DNA of 64,000 nucleotides. It comes from Mongoliimonas terrestris (GTDB taxonomy: Bacteria; Pseudomonadota; Alphaproteobacteria; Rhizobiales; Pleomorphomonadaceae). The notes below the pieces were generated by a model that saw only the letters and a list, made by a program, of their open reading frames with translations, was not told the DNA's origin and ran no database searches. The translations under genes and the position numbers were made by a program. Location: contig NZ_MSIG01000013.1 of the NCBI RefSeq assembly GCF_001927285.1, positions 62,001 through 126,000 of the forward strand, in the 5' to 3' direction. Below, piece after piece: positions 35,870-45,303 of the stretch. Position 1 is the stretch's first letter. Every line of letters begins with the position of its first letter.

Positions 35870-38800
35870 TCACTTCTTCTTCTGCTTCTGCTCCAGGTCC
35901 GCCTTGAGGGCGAGGAGCGCGGCGAACGGCGAATCGGGATCCACCGGCTTCTCCGGGCGGCGCGGCCGGTCGGCCTGGGGCGGCCGGCGGTCGTCGCGGC
36001 GTTCGGGACGCTGATCGTCCCGACGGGGACCACGGTCCTCGCGCGGGCTTTGCTGCGGACCGCGGGGTCCGCGCTGGCCCTGGCCACCGCCGGCCCCGCC
36101 GCCACCCTGCCCACCGGCTCCCGGCCCGCCAGCGCCCTGTCCGCCGCCCTGGGCACCCGCGCCCTGACCGCCACCGCCGTGGCGGCGCTCGAAGCGCTGG
36201 TTGCCTTCCGAGCGCTGCTGGCCCTCGGGACGGTTGCCACGCTGCTCGCGGCCGCCACGGGCCTCCGGACGACGATGCCGGTCGAAACGGCCCGGCCGCC
36301 AGACCTCGACCTCGCGCTCCTCCACCGCCGGTTCGGCGGTGGCCGCGACGGCAGCCGTCGCGTCCGTGTCGGCCGGCTGTTCGTCGGACGCCGGTGCTTC
36401 GGTGGTCGGCGCGTCCGCCACGGATGCGGCGTCCTCCGATGTTTCCGCGGCTGCATCCGCCGTCTCCGCGACCGCGTCGGCCAGACTGGCGGCGGTCTCG
36501 GACTCCGGGTCCACCGGCGCGGTTTCCGGGGCACCGGCGAGGGCCACCTCGGCGTCCACGGGCTCGCTCTCGACGACTGCAGGCTCGGGAGCGTCCGGCT
36601 GCGCCGCCGCGTCCGCGGCGGCAGCCACGGCCGGCTCCACGTCGCTGAGGGGCGCATCGGTGAGGACAGGCTCCGGGACGGTGCGGTCGGTGTCGACGGT
36701 CACCAGCGGGTCGGCGCCGAGCGGGGCCGCGTCCGCCGGCGGGGCGGCGATCGCCTCGACCGCCGCGTCGGCGCCGGTCACGGCGGCTGTCGCCTCGAGC
36801 GGTGCAGGCGCGGTCCGGACCGGGACGCGGACGGTGCGCTTTTCCATGCGGTAGCCGAGGCCGCGCAGGATGGAGGCGAAGTCCTCGCCCGAGCAGCCGA
36901 GGAGCGAGGTCATTGCCACCGTGACGGTGAAGCCGCCCCCTTGCGGGATGGCGCCGTCCGGCGGGGTGGCGTCACCCACCGGCTTCCAGGCGATCAGCGG
37001 GCGGATGATGTCGGCGAGACGCTCCAGGATGTCGAGCCGCACCGCCCGCTCGCCGGCGACGCGGAAGCCGACAAGCCTGTAGAGCGTGCGGTCGAAGGCC
37101 GGGTCCAGCTTGATGGAGGTCCGGCCGGACGCGGAGAGCTGCGGCAGTTCCGCAAGGCCCGGCATGTCCATGGAACCGTGCTTCAACGCCCAGAGATGCG
37201 CGACGAGGGCCGCCGGAGCCGGCTTCAGGAGGGCCGGCACGTAGATGTGGTAGGCGCCGAAGCGGACGCCGTACTTGCGCATGGCGGCGCGGGCGGTCTG
37301 GTCGAGGGCCTTCACGTCCTCGGCCACCTCCTGGCGCTCCAGGGTGCCGAGCGCCTCCACCAGGCGGAAGGCGACGCCGCGGGCGATGCCTTCCAGGTCC
37401 GGCGCGGTCTTCAGGTCCAGGAGCGGCTTCAGCAGCGTCTGGATGTGCGCGCCGATCCACAGGTCGAGCCGGGCCTGCGCCTTGTCGCGCGCCGGACCGG
37501 TGAGCTGTTCGTCGGCGAGCAGCATGACCCGGGGCGCCAGGGCGTCGTCGCCCGCCGCCAGCTTGGCGACCGGCTGGCCGAGCCAGCGCATGGCGCCGTC
37601 GGAGGCCAGCACGATGTCGTCGTTGGGCGCCTTGGAGAGGCGCTCGGCGCGCTTCTCGAACTCGCTGGCGAGCGCCTTGGCGGCGGCACCGCGCACGGCC
37701 TTGCCGTCCGGCCCTTCCGCGCTGGCGGACTGGTCGGGTGCGAACCGGAACCCGTGGAGCTCGCCGACGTGCTGGCCCTCGACGAGCACGGCGCCGGTCT
37801 CTGTGATTTCGGCTTCGAGCATGGCGTTCTCTCTCAGGCGTTTCATCAGGACGGAAGTACGACGGTCTACGAAGCGCTGCGTCAACCGTTCATGGAGCGC
37901 ATCCGACAGACGGTCCTCTATCTGGCGCGCGCGCTCCTGCCAATGGACAGGATCGGCGAGCCAGTTCGGACGATTGGCCACGTACGTCCAGGTACGGATG
38001 TCGGCGAGCCGCGCCGAGAGGGCGTCGATGTCGCCGTCCGCCCGGTCGCAATTGGAAACCTGCCGCCCGAACCACTCGTCCGGTATCACTCCGCGGCCGG
38101 TGAGGAAACGGTAGAGTGCGACGATGAGGTCGCCATGATGGGCCGGCGAGATCTTCCGGAAGTCCGGCACCATGCATGCATCCCAGAGAAGCTGCACGTT
38201 CAGCGCGCCGACGGCGGCATCCTTTACGGCGGAATCGCGGAGCGCGTATTCGAGCGCGCGGAGGTCGTCGGACGGCAGCGCGCGGGCGAGGCCTTCCAGG
38301 CCCGGCGGCTTGTCGAGCGAGGCGCGGAGCGCGTCGACGGAGGCGAAGTCGAGGGCGGTGTTGCGCCACTGGAAGGTGCGCACCGGCTCGAACTGGTGGC
38401 TCTCGATCGCCTGGACCAGATCCTCGTCGAACGGCTGCACGCGGCCGGTGACGCCGAAGGTACCGTCGTTGAGGTGGCGCCCGGCACGGCCGGCGATCTG
38501 GCCGAGCTCGGACGGGGTGAGGCCCCGGTACTGGTAGCCGTCGAACTTGCGGGCCTGGGCGAAGGCCACGTGGTCCACGTCGAGATTGAGCCCCATGCCG
38601 ATGGCGTCGGTCGCCACCAGGAAGTCCACGTCGCCGTCTTGGAAGAGGCGCACCTGGGCGTTGCGGGTGCGCGGGCTCAAGGCGCCCATCACCACGGCCG
38701 CACCGCCGCGCTGGCGGCGGATGAGCTCGGCGATGGCGTACACCTCGTCGGCGGAGAAGGCCACCACGGCCGAGCGCGCCGGCAGGCGGGTGATCTTCTT

Positions 38801-39301
38801 CGATCCGGTGTAGACGAGTTGGCTGAGCCGCGGCCGGCTGGTGACGGTGACGCCGGGGAGAAGCTTCTCGATCAGCGGGCGGGCGGTGGCGGAGCCGAGG
38901 AGCAGGGTCTCGGACCGGCCGCGCACGTTGAGGATGCGGTCGGTGAAGACGTGGCCGCGCTCCAGGTCGCCGGCAAGCTGGACCTCGTCGATCGCCACGA
39001 AGGAGACCACCAGGTCGCGCGGCATGGCCTCCACGGTGGAGACGAAATAGCGCGCGCCGGGCGGCACGATCTTCTCTTCGCCGGTGATGAGGGCAACCTG
39101 ACCGATGCCGGCGCGGGCGGCGACGCGGGTGTAGACCTCGCGGGCGAGAAGGCGAAGCGGCAGGCCGATGGCCCCGGTGTCGTGGCCGAGCATGCGCTCG
39201 ATGGCCAGATGGGTCTTGCCGGTGTTGGTGGGACCGAGCACCGCCGTCACGGAGCGGCTGCGGGCGGTCGCCGGCGTCGGCGCGTGGGGCGAAAAGGTCA
39301 T
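35870..39301 (-). CDS. Suv3-type DEAD/DEAH-like RNA helicase with long disordered tail
   Basis: A 1143-residue protein. The superfamily 2 helicase core is at about 15-400: Walker A LGPTNTGKTHLAIERML, the Walker B equivalent AIDEVQL, motif III GSAT, and motif VI QIAGRAGRH. It resembles mitochondrial SUV3, which unwinds RNA for decay. The middle region up to about 850 is unrecognised. The last about 270 residues are disordered: first acidic and Ala-rich, then basic and rich in Gly, Arg and Gln, ending KQKKK. Start MTFSPHAP at 39301; the frame upstream lacks support. Confidence 0.9.
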   Translation of the reverse strand: MTFSPHAPTPATARSRSVTAVLGPTNTGKTHLAIERMLGHDTGAIGLPLRLLAREVYTRVAARAGIGQVALITGEEKIVPPGARYFVSTVEAMPRDLVVSFVAIDEVQLAGDLERGHVFTDRILNVRGRSETLLLGSATARPLIEKLLPGVTVTSRPRLSQLVYTGSKKITRLPARSAVVAFSADEVYAIAELIRRQRGGAAVVMGALSPRTRNAQVRLFQDGDVDFLVATDAIGMGLNLDVDHVAFAQARKFDGYQYRGLTPSELGQIAGRAGRHLNDGTFGVTGRVQPFDEDLVQAIESHQFEPVRTFQWRNTALDFASVDALRASLDKPPGLEGLARALPSDDLRALEYALRDSAVKDAAVGALNVQLLWDACMVPDFRKISPAHHGDLIVALYRFLTGRGVIPDEWFGRQVSNCDRADGDIDALSARLADIRTWTYVANRPNWLADPVHWQERARQIEDRLSDALHERLTQRFVDRRTSVLMKRLRENAMLEAEITETGAVLVEGQHVGELHGFRFAPDQSASAEGPDGKAVRGAAAKALASEFEKRAERLSKAPNDDIVLASDGAMRWLGQPVAKLAAGDDALAPRVMLLADEQLTGPARDKAQARLDLWIGAHIQTLLKPLLDLKTAPDLEGIARGVAFRLVEALGTLERQEVAEDVKALDQTARAAMRKYGVRFGAYHIYVPALLKPAPAALVAHLWALKHGSMDMPGLAELPQLSASGRTSIKLDPAFDRTLYRLVGFRVAGERAVRLDILERLADIIRPLIAWKPVGDATPPDGAIPQGGGFTVTVAMTSLLGCSGEDFASILRGLGYRMEKRTVRVPVRTAPAPLEATAAVTGADAAVEAIAAPPADAAPLGADPLVTVDTDRTVPEPVLTDAPLSDVEPAVAAAADAAAQPDAPEPAVVESEPVDAEVALAGAPETAPVDPESETAASLADAVAETADAAAETSEDAASVADAPTTEAPASDEQPADTDATAAVAATAEPAVEEREVEVWRPGRFDRHRRPEARGGREQRGNRPEGQQRSEGNQRFERRHGGGGQGAGAQGGGQGAGGPGAGGQGGGGAGGGQGQRGPRGPQQSPREDRGPRRDDQRPERRDDRRPPQADRPRRPEKPVDPDSPFAALLALKADLEQKQKKK

Positions 39302-39494
39302 TCTGGGGACTTCGGCCGGCGCTTTTGGAAAACGTCGTCTCGAGGGGCACGGGGGCGGATGCCGACCCGCCATCAGGGGCCGAACAGGACCCCGTCTGTA
39401 ACACAGGGTCCTGAGGCGTGCTTGCCTTTTCTGAGGGACCGCCCCGGCGGCTGCGGCCTGGATCCGCGGATCCGGACCGACCGCACGCATATGG

Positions 39495-39674
39495 GAATCA
39501 ACCATGAACAGAGCAAGACCGAATCGAACGAGGCAAGAGATTCAGGATTCGTTCTCACATCATCTTGTGGATCGGAGAGTCTTGGACGCAGCCTGTTGAA
39601 TCGTTCGACTCGGACGGCGAGTCTCTCGACTCAAGCGGCCGAGTCGTTGTCAAGGTGATTCTTACCTTCGACTC
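39495..39674. promoter_or_regulatory. Cluster of 12 GANTC (CcrM-type) sites
   Basis: GANTC sites start at 39495, 39521, 39539, 39546, 39577, 39598, 39607, 39619, 39628, 39641, 39657 and 39670; one more is at 39769. Random sequence would give under one in 180 bp. GACTCGGACGGCGAGTC at 39607-39623 is also palindromic. CcrM methylates GANTC in alphaproteobacteria. The cluster lies about 200-370 bases upstream of the helicase start, so methylation-dependent control is possible. Confidence 0.75.
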
Positions 39675-39931
39675 GGCAGGCCAAGTGGTTCACGACCCGT
39701 TACTCGGGCGAGGCCTCCATAGGACTGTCGCGTTAACGGGTTCAACGGAGCCCGAACGGACGCGGTACGAATCGCGGATCAGGGCGTGTTCCGGTTTCGG
39801 CCTCCACCACCGGTGGGGACGGCCGCGCGGCGGGACACAAGTTTCGGCAGCCCGAGCGGCCGGGCGTCGGCGCGCCGTTAACCGGATCGTCCCGTCGCGG
39901 GACGAAGACGGCGCTTTCTTCTAACGACAAA

Positions 39932-39952
39932 GGCGCCCGTCGGCCGGGCGCC
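39932..39952 (-). terminator. Terminator of the DUF3108 gene
   Basis: GGCGCCC / GGGCGCC 7-bp stem with a 7-base loop, followed on the minus strand by TTTGTCG. It lies about 50 bases after the stop. Confidence 0.65.
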
Positions 39953-40000
39953 CTCGATGTTGGATCGTCGCGGAGGGCGGAGAGCGCCGCCCGGTTTCGA

Positions 40001-40861
40001 TCAGTTGGAGGCGTTCGCCACGGAAGTGCCGTCGCCGAACTGGCGGGCCTGCACGACCAGCATGCCGCGCATGGTACGAACGGCGATCTTGTAGGGCAGC
40101 GCCAGGGCGCCGTCCTCGCTCGGCACGAACCAGGCTTCCAGGTCCTTGTTGTCCTCCATGAAGCGGGTGCTCTCCTTGCCCTCGCGGTGGCCGGCCACCG
40201 GCACCCAGCGGGCGCCGCAGACGACCGCCTCCCCGGTGTAGCCGGGCACCTTCACGGATTCGGTGGACTTGTAGCTGAGCTTGATGTCGTACCGCGTCCA
40301 GCCGTCGAAGATCGGCAGGGTGCGGTCGCAGACCTCGCGGCCGACGCTGCCCTTGTCCCGATTCGGGATGGGAAGGAGGGCGGCCGACAGGGGGTCCACC
40401 ACGTTGCGCTTGTGGGCGGCCGTGACCGGCACCCGGTCGTCCCGCTGCATCAGTTCGGGGATGGCCCGCAGCGACTTGATGGCGCCGCCGCCAAGGCCCA
40501 TGGACACCTGGGTGACCTTGTCGCCGCGCGACATCAGCTCGTAGGCCGCCGGGGTGAGGCCGCGGCCGATCCGCCCCTTGGCGGTGGCGATGCTCTCCTC
40601 CGAGGAGACGATACGGGCAAGACCCGACGTGGAGATGTGCAGCTTAGCCGCGTAGGACCCGCGCTCGACCTTCACGGCGAGGGATCCCTTGGCGATTCCG
40701 AGCCCCATGAAGGAGACGTCGTAGAGCGCCCGGCTCTCTCCGGCGGCGGACGGAGCGGCGCCGGCGACCGGCGCCGACGCGAGGACAGCGGCGCAGACGG
40801 CCGCGAAGGCCGTCCGTGCGGCCTTGGTGACAGGGGATCTACCGAGCAGGTACACGGGCAT
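40001..40861 (-). CDS. DUF3108 domain secreted protein
   Basis: A 286-residue protein with a signal peptide (TAFAAVCAAVLASAPVAGA). The mature part begins ALYDVSFMGLGIAKGSLAVKV, the beta-rich opening of DUF3108 proteins, which are probably periplasmic and of unknown function. The ATG at 40861 follows GGAGG closely; an ATG at 40900 is possible. Divergent from rpmB. Its place next to rpmB and the helicase is typical of the order. Confidence 0.88.
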   Translation of the reverse strand: MPVYLLGRSPVTKAARTAFAAVCAAVLASAPVAGAAPSAAGESRALYDVSFMGLGIAKGSLAVKVERGSYAAKLHISTSGLARIVSSEESIATAKGRIGRGLTPAAYELMSRGDKVTQVSMGLGGGAIKSLRAIPELMQRDDRVPVTAAHKRNVVDPLSAALLPIPNRDKGSVGREVCDRTLPIFDGWTRYDIKLSYKSTESVKVPGYTGEAVVCGARWVPVAGHREGKESTRFMEDNKDLEAWFVPSEDGALALPYKIAVRTMRGMLVVQARQFGDGTSVANASN

Positions 40862-41278
40862 TGCCTCCAGGACGCCGGGCGGGCCGCCAGAACGATGCAC
40901 TCCGCCCGAAGCGGAATCCGAAGCGTCGTCCCGGGAGACGATCCCGGACGTGCGGCGGTTCCATGGCGGCGTGCGATCTTTCGTGCGGCGATCCGGAATC
41001 CGTTTCGTTCGATCCCGGCCCGCTTCGACAATCTTCGTGCCGATATGGTAACCGCTTCGTTAACGCCCGTCACCCTGCCATCAACCGCATGGCGGATCCG
41101 GCCGGCCGCCCGCCGGAACCGACCACCAGGGTTGACGCGGCACGACCGGCTCATTATAGACGAGCGACTTTTGAGACAGGGCGCGCCGTTCCTGAAGGGA
41201 GCGGGCGCTGGTGCTTGTACGGGACGGTCCGCCCTGGCGCGAGACCTCCCGTCGATGAAGAACAGAAGGAAGATCACC
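40862..41278. other. 417-bp divergent intergenic region
   Basis: Separates the DUF3108 gene and rpmB. It holds a strong rpmB promoter (41132-41160) and a leader of about 110 nt. No gene is seen. Confidence 0.6.
41132..41160 (+). promoter_or_regulatory. Sigma-70 promoter of rpmB
   Basis: TTGACG (41132-41137) and TATAGA (41155-41160) with a 17-base spacer. Start of transcription expected near 41167, about 110 nt before the rpmB ATG. Confidence 0.75.
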
Positions 41279-41575
41279 ATGGCTCGGCGGTGCGAACTGA
41301 CCGGTAAGGCCGTCCTGACCGGTAACAACGTCAGCCACGCGAACAACAAGACCAAGCGGCGCTTCCTGCCGAACCTCCTGAACGTGACGCTGCTCAGCGA
41401 CGCGCTCGGGCAGAGCGTGCGCCTGCGCATCTCGGCGAACGCGCTGCGCTCGGTCGAGCATCGCGGGGGCCTCGACGCTTTCCTGGCGAAGTCCGCCGGC
41501 GAGGAGCTGTCCACCCGGGCGCGCCTCCTGAAGAAGCAGATCGAGAAGAAGCAGAGCGAAGCCGCCACGGCCTGA
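41279..41575 (+). CDS. rpmB: 50S ribosomal protein L28
   Basis: A 98-residue basic ribosomal protein starting MARRCELTGKAVLTGNNVSH, with KRRFLPNL and VRLRISANALRSVEHRGG, as in alphaproteobacterial L28. AAGGAAG precedes the ATG. Longer in-frame openings upstream are rejected. A stem-loop follows the stop. Confidence 0.97.
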   Translation: MARRCELTGKAVLTGNNVSHANNKTKRRFLPNLLNVTLLSDALGQSVRLRISANALRSVEHRGGLDAFLAKSAGEELSTRARLLKKQIEKKQSEAATA

Positions 41576-41608
41576 CGCCTGCCGGCCGGACAGACCGGCC
41601 CGATCATC

Positions 41609-41651
41609 GGCCGCCGAACGCCGTCCCTTCGGGTTTCGGCTTTCGGCGGCC
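41609..41651 (+). terminator. Stem-loop after rpmB
   Basis: GGCCGCCGAA / TTCGGCGGCC 10-bp perfect stem with a long loop that can itself pair partly. The trailing T run is weak (TTGCCATTT), so termination is likely but not certain. Confidence 0.6.
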
Positions 41652-41732
41652 TTGCCATTTCTGAATGCGTCCCACCCGTTGGGGCCGCCTTCGAGCGAGG
41701 CGGTCCGCACCGTCCGCGAAGGGTTTCGCCCC

Positions 41733-42284
41733 ATGACCCTCCTCAGCACCCGCCTGCTGCCGTCGATCACCGCCATGGCGGTGATCGTGATCGCCTCCAA
41801 CATCCTGGTCCAGGTGCCGTTCACGCCGTTCGGGCTCGGCGACGTGCTGACCTATGGGGCCTTCACCTATCCGTTCGCCTTCCTGGTGACCGACCTCACC
41901 AACCGCTGGTACGGCCCCGCGAAGACCCGGCAGGTGGTCTACGTGGGCTTCGCGGTGGCGGTGGTGCTGTCGCTCGTGCTCGCCGACGCGCGGATCGCGC
42001 TCGCCTCCGGCACCGCCTTCCTGACGGCCCAACTGGTGGACGTGACGGTGTTCAACCGCCTGCGCGAAGGCTCCTGGTGGCGCGCGCCGCTGGTCTCCTC
42101 CTCGCTCGGCTCCGCCCTCGACACGGCCGTCTTCTTCTCGCTCGCCTTCGTCGGCACCGACGTGCCCTGGGTGACCCTGGCGCTCGGCGACTTCGCCGTG
42201 AAGATGGCGATGGCCCTCGTTAGTCTGGTGCCCTACGCCGGCCTGATGAACGCCATGAAGCCGAGCGGCGCCCTCGCCCGCTGA
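41733..42284 (+). CDS. VUT family queuosine precursor transporter
   Basis: A 183-residue inner-membrane protein with about five helices. LGDVLTYGAFTYPFAFLVTDLTNRWYG is the VUT/YhhQ signature region, followed by ASGTAFLTAQLVDVTVFNRLR. YhhQ imports 7-cyano-7-deazaguanine type precursors for queuosine. ATG at 41733 (MTLLSTRLLPS) is preferred to one at 41652. It converges on the phytase-like gene 12 bases away. Confidence 0.88.
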   Translation: MTLLSTRLLPSITAMAVIVIASNILVQVPFTPFGLGDVLTYGAFTYPFAFLVTDLTNRWYGPAKTRQVVYVGFAVAVVLSLVLADARIALASGTAFLTAQLVDVTVFNRLREGSWWRAPLVSSSLGSALDTAVFFSLAFVGTDVPWVTLALGDFAVKMAMALVSLVPYAGLMNAMKPSGALAR

Positions 42285-42296
42285 CGCCCGCGGCCC

Positions 42297-43331
42297 TCAA
42301 GGGCCTGTGAGGGTGAACTCCAGATAGACGGTGCGCTGCAGGAACGACCGGTTGTCGTCGGACAGAAGCGACAGCCGGGTCCGCCCCTCACCGTCTGTCC
42401 AGAGGGCGAGCGCCTCCATGTTGTCGATCTGGTGCGAGAGGTTCGCCTCCATCAGAACCGGCCCGTCGATGCGGGCGCCGGGCTTCAGGTCCGCCGCCCG
42501 GATGCGGCGGATGCGGCAGCGGACCCCGTCGCGCCACGAATAGGCGCGCTCCAGGATGAAGAGGTCGTCACCCGGCCCGAACTTCGCGTCGGTGATGCTG
42601 TAGGTCCCGTCGTTCGCCACCCGGAAGGCGCCGGGCGCCGGCCCGCCGATGAGCCAGCCCGGATTGTCCCGGGACTTGGCGTTGCGCGGCGCGTCCTCGC
42701 CGATGGTGACCACGGCGCCGGCGAACGGCCCGCCCGGGCGGCCGATGACGACCGTCTCCAATCCCTTGCCGCCCTTCAGCGCCGCTGTGGCGGGCGGCAG
42801 GCGCATCTCCGTCAGCGGACCGGGAAACCCGTCCGGCTCCAAACGGCCGGCGAGAATCCGGGGACGGCCTTCCACGCTGATCACAACGGCGCCGTCGCGG
42901 ACGTCGAGGGCCTCGGTGTCGGCCTCGAGCTTGCCGCGGAAAGGCTTGCCGCGCCGGTCCCGCAGCGGGGCCGCCCGGCCTTCGGCGAGATCGACAGGCC
43001 GGCCGGCGGCGTCCCTGAGGATGCGGGCCTGAAAGGCGAGGCCGTCGTCGGTGATTGCCAGGAAGGCGGATCCGTCCGCCTCGGTCATGACGAGGCCGGA
43101 GAGACCGCCGATGGCCCGGTGGCGACTGGAGAGCTGCAGGCCGCCGACGAACTCCAGCGCCCCGAACCGGGTGACCTCCGGGTCCCCGATCTGGAAGGCG
43201 GCGATGCGCTGGACCGTGACCGGCACCGACGGCGACAGGGTGGCGGCCCCGGCGGAGAGGCCGAGCACGGTGCCGGCGGCCAGAAGCGCCAGGAGGCCGG
43301 AGACGACGGCGAGCCTGGTCCGGCCTCTCAC
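42297..43331 (-). CDS. Esterase-like / phytase-like secreted protein
   Basis: A 344-residue protein with a signal sequence (VVSGLLALLAAGTVLGLSAGA). It shows a PF13449-type beta propeller: GGLSGLVMTEADGSAFLAITDDG near the N-terminus, ITDAKFGPGDDLFILER and NMEALALWTDGEGRTRLSLLSDDN near the end. Its substrate is not known. The GTG at 43331 overlaps the cobT TGA (GTGA), so it is translated with cobT. No ATG fits. Confidence 0.85.
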   Translation of the reverse strand: MRGRTRLAVVSGLLALLAAGTVLGLSAGAATLSPSVPVTVQRIAAFQIGDPEVTRFGALEFVGGLQLSSRHRAIGGLSGLVMTEADGSAFLAITDDGLAFQARILRDAAGRPVDLAEGRAAPLRDRRGKPFRGKLEADTEALDVRDGAVVISVEGRPRILAGRLEPDGFPGPLTEMRLPPATAALKGGKGLETVVIGRPGGPFAGAVVTIGEDAPRNAKSRDNPGWLIGGPAPGAFRVANDGTYSITDAKFGPGDDLFILERAYSWRDGVRCRIRRIRAADLKPGARIDGPVLMEANLSHQIDNMEALALWTDGEGRTRLSLLSDDNRSFLQRTVYLEFTLTGP

Positions 43332-45256
43332 CGGACCCCGACCCGCACCGCCGGCCGTCCGCCGCCGGCCGGACGGCTCACCGTGGCCCGGCCGGCCCGG
43401 TCGCGGGCGCGCTCCTCCTCGAAGAGCGAGGCGAGCTGCTCGGTCATGGCGCCGGCCAGCTCCTCCGCGTCCACGATGGTGACCGCGCGGCGATAGTAGC
43501 GGGTGACGTCGTGGCCGATGCCGATGGCGATCAGCTCCACCGGCGAGCGGGTCTCGATCTCCTTGATGACGGCGCGCAGGTGCCGCTCCAGGTAGTTGCC
43601 CGGGTTCACCGACAGGGTCGAGTCGTCGACCGGCGCACCGTCGGAGATCATCATCAGGATCTTGCGGTTCTCCGGCCGGGCGAGCAGACGCTGGTGCGCC
43701 CAGTCGAGCGCCTCGCCGTCGATGTTCTCCTTCAGGAGCCCCTCGCGCATCATCAGGCCGAGGTTGCGCCGGGCCCGCCGCCAGGGCGCGTCGGCCGCCT
43801 TGTAGACGATGTGTCGGAGATCGTTGAGCCGGCCGGGCTGCGCCGGCTTGCCGGCGGCGAGCCACGCCTCGCGCGCCTGTCCGCCCTTCCAGGCCTTGGT
43901 GGTGAAGCCGAGGATCTCCACCTTCACGCCGCAGCGTTCCAGGGTGCGGGCGAGGATGTCCGCGCAAGCGGCCGCAACGGTGATCGGCCGGCCGCGCATG
44001 GACCCGGAATTGTCGAGGAGGAGCGTCACCACCGTATCGCGGAAGGTGGTGTCCCGCTCCATCTTGAAGGCGAGCGGCTGCATGGGGTCGGTCACCACCC
44101 GGGTGATGCGGGCGGTGTCGAGCAAGCCCTCCTCCAGGTCGAAGTCCCAACCGCGGTTCTGCTGCGCCATCAGGCGGCGCTGCAGCCGGTTGGCGAGGCG
44201 CGAGACGACGCCCTGGAGGTGGAGGAGCTGCTTGTCCAGATAGGCGCGCAGGCGATCGAGCTCGGCCGGGTCGCAGAGATCCTCCGGGCGGGTCACCTCG
44301 TCGTACTTCAGGGAGTAGACCTTGTAGTCGTTCTCCGGCGGCTGGTTGGTGAAGGGCAGCTCCGGGCGCTTGCTCTCGCCGGCGTCGCGCGCCTGGTCGG
44401 CGGCGTCCTCGTCGAGCGTCTCCTCGGCGGCATCGGCGTCCACCTCCGTCTCGCCGGCCTCCTGCTCCTCGCCTTCGGCCTCCTGCTCCTGGGGGGCGGC
44501 CTGGTCGGAGGCGGTCTCGTCCGCGGCGTCGCCCGCGTTCTCCTCGGACGTCGCCTCGTTCTCCTTGCCCTCGCCGTCGTCCTCCGGCTCCTCCGGCTCG
44601 CCGCCGAGCTCGTCGGCCATGTCGAGGGAGGCGAGGAGGTGGCGGACGGCCTTGGCGAAGTCCTTCTGCCGGCCGATCACCGTCTCCAGGTTGGCAAGGT
44701 CCGGTCCGGCCTTCTCCTCGATCCAGTCGCGCCACTGGGCGAGCACCGGCGCGGCGCTCGGCGGCGGCGGGAGGCCGGCGAGCCGCTCGCGCACGAGAAG
44801 CGCCACCGCGTCCTCCAGCGGCGCATCGGCGCGGTCGGTGACCTCGTGGTAGTTGCCGCGGAAATAGCGGTCTTCCAGCATGGTGGTGAGATTCTGGGCA
44901 ACGCCGGGCATGGCGCGCGCGCCAAGGCTCTCGCAGCGCGCCTGCTCGACGGCGTCGAACACCGCCCGGGCGGTCTTGCCCTCGGGCACGTAGTCGCGGT
45001 GCACGGTCGCGTCGTGGCAGGCGAGCCGGAGGGCCATGGAATCGCCGAGCCCGCGGGTGACCGCCACGTCGTGGGCCGTCGGCTTGCGGGGCGGCTCCGG
45101 TAACCGCGCCCGATGGCCGGAGAGGGACGGCCGGTCGGTGGCGTAGACCACCTCCAACTCGTGATCGCCCGAGATCGCCCGCATGGCGACGCCCACCGCC
45201 TTCTTCAGCGGTTCGGTCTGGGGCTGGGTGCGGGCGGGATTCGGGTCGCGTGCCAT
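43328..45256 (-). CDS. cobT: Aerobic cobaltochelatase subunit CobT
   Basis: A 642-residue subunit of the CobNST complex that inserts cobalt into hydrogenobyrinic acid a,c-diamide using ATP. The N-terminal domain is followed by an acidic stretch around 205-300 and a C-terminal von Willebrand A domain with MIDAS motif LLDNSGSMRGRP. Start MARDPNP at 45256; a longer frame runs into the repeat. Downstream of cobS on the same strand, with a 182-bp gap holding a REP doublet. cobN is not here. Confidence 0.95.
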   Translation of the reverse strand: MARDPNPARTQPQTEPLKKAVGVAMRAISGDHELEVVYATDRPSLSGHRARLPEPPRKPTAHDVAVTRGLGDSMALRLACHDATVHRDYVPEGKTARAVFDAVEQARCESLGARAMPGVAQNLTTMLEDRYFRGNYHEVTDRADAPLEDAVALLVRERLAGLPPPPSAAPVLAQWRDWIEEKAGPDLANLETVIGRQKDFAKAVRHLLASLDMADELGGEPEEPEDDGEGKENEATSEENAGDAADETASDQAAPQEQEAEGEEQEAGETEVDADAAEETLDEDAADQARDAGESKRPELPFTNQPPENDYKVYSLKYDEVTRPEDLCDPAELDRLRAYLDKQLLHLQGVVSRLANRLQRRLMAQQNRGWDFDLEEGLLDTARITRVVTDPMQPLAFKMERDTTFRDTVVTLLLDNSGSMRGRPITVAAACADILARTLERCGVKVEILGFTTKAWKGGQAREAWLAAGKPAQPGRLNDLRHIVYKAADAPWRRARRNLGLMMREGLLKENIDGEALDWAHQRLLARPENRKILMMISDGAPVDDSTLSVNPGNYLERHLRAVIKEIETRSPVELIAIGIGHDVTRYYRRAVTIVDAEELAGAMTEQLASLFEEERARDRAGRATVSRPAGGGRPAVRVGVR

Positions 45257-45303
45257 GGGTCGGTTCGGTCCTGAGGGAGTGACGGCGGCGTGTTGTCCCG
45301 AGC

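Larger units (their letters stand above)
39302..40000. other. 699-bp intergenic region upstream of the helicase
   Basis: Contains the helicase promoter region, a dense GANTC cluster (39495-39674) and the terminator of the DUF3108 gene (39932-39952). Open frames here look spurious. Confidence 0.6.

Noticed and set aside
39495..39674. Replication origin suggested by clustered GANTC sites
   Set aside because: No DnaA boxes or AT-rich element and no origin-linked genes nearby; promoter or methylation control is a simpler reading.
39565..39924. 119-codon open frame over the GANTC cluster
   Set aside because: Its DS/ES-rich start merely follows the GANTC repeats; no Shine-Dalgarno sequence, no motif, and it runs into a terminator.
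41576..41732. preQ1 riboswitch before the VUT transporter gene
   Set aside because: The stem-loop is explained as the rpmB terminator and no preQ1 aptamer core is seen.
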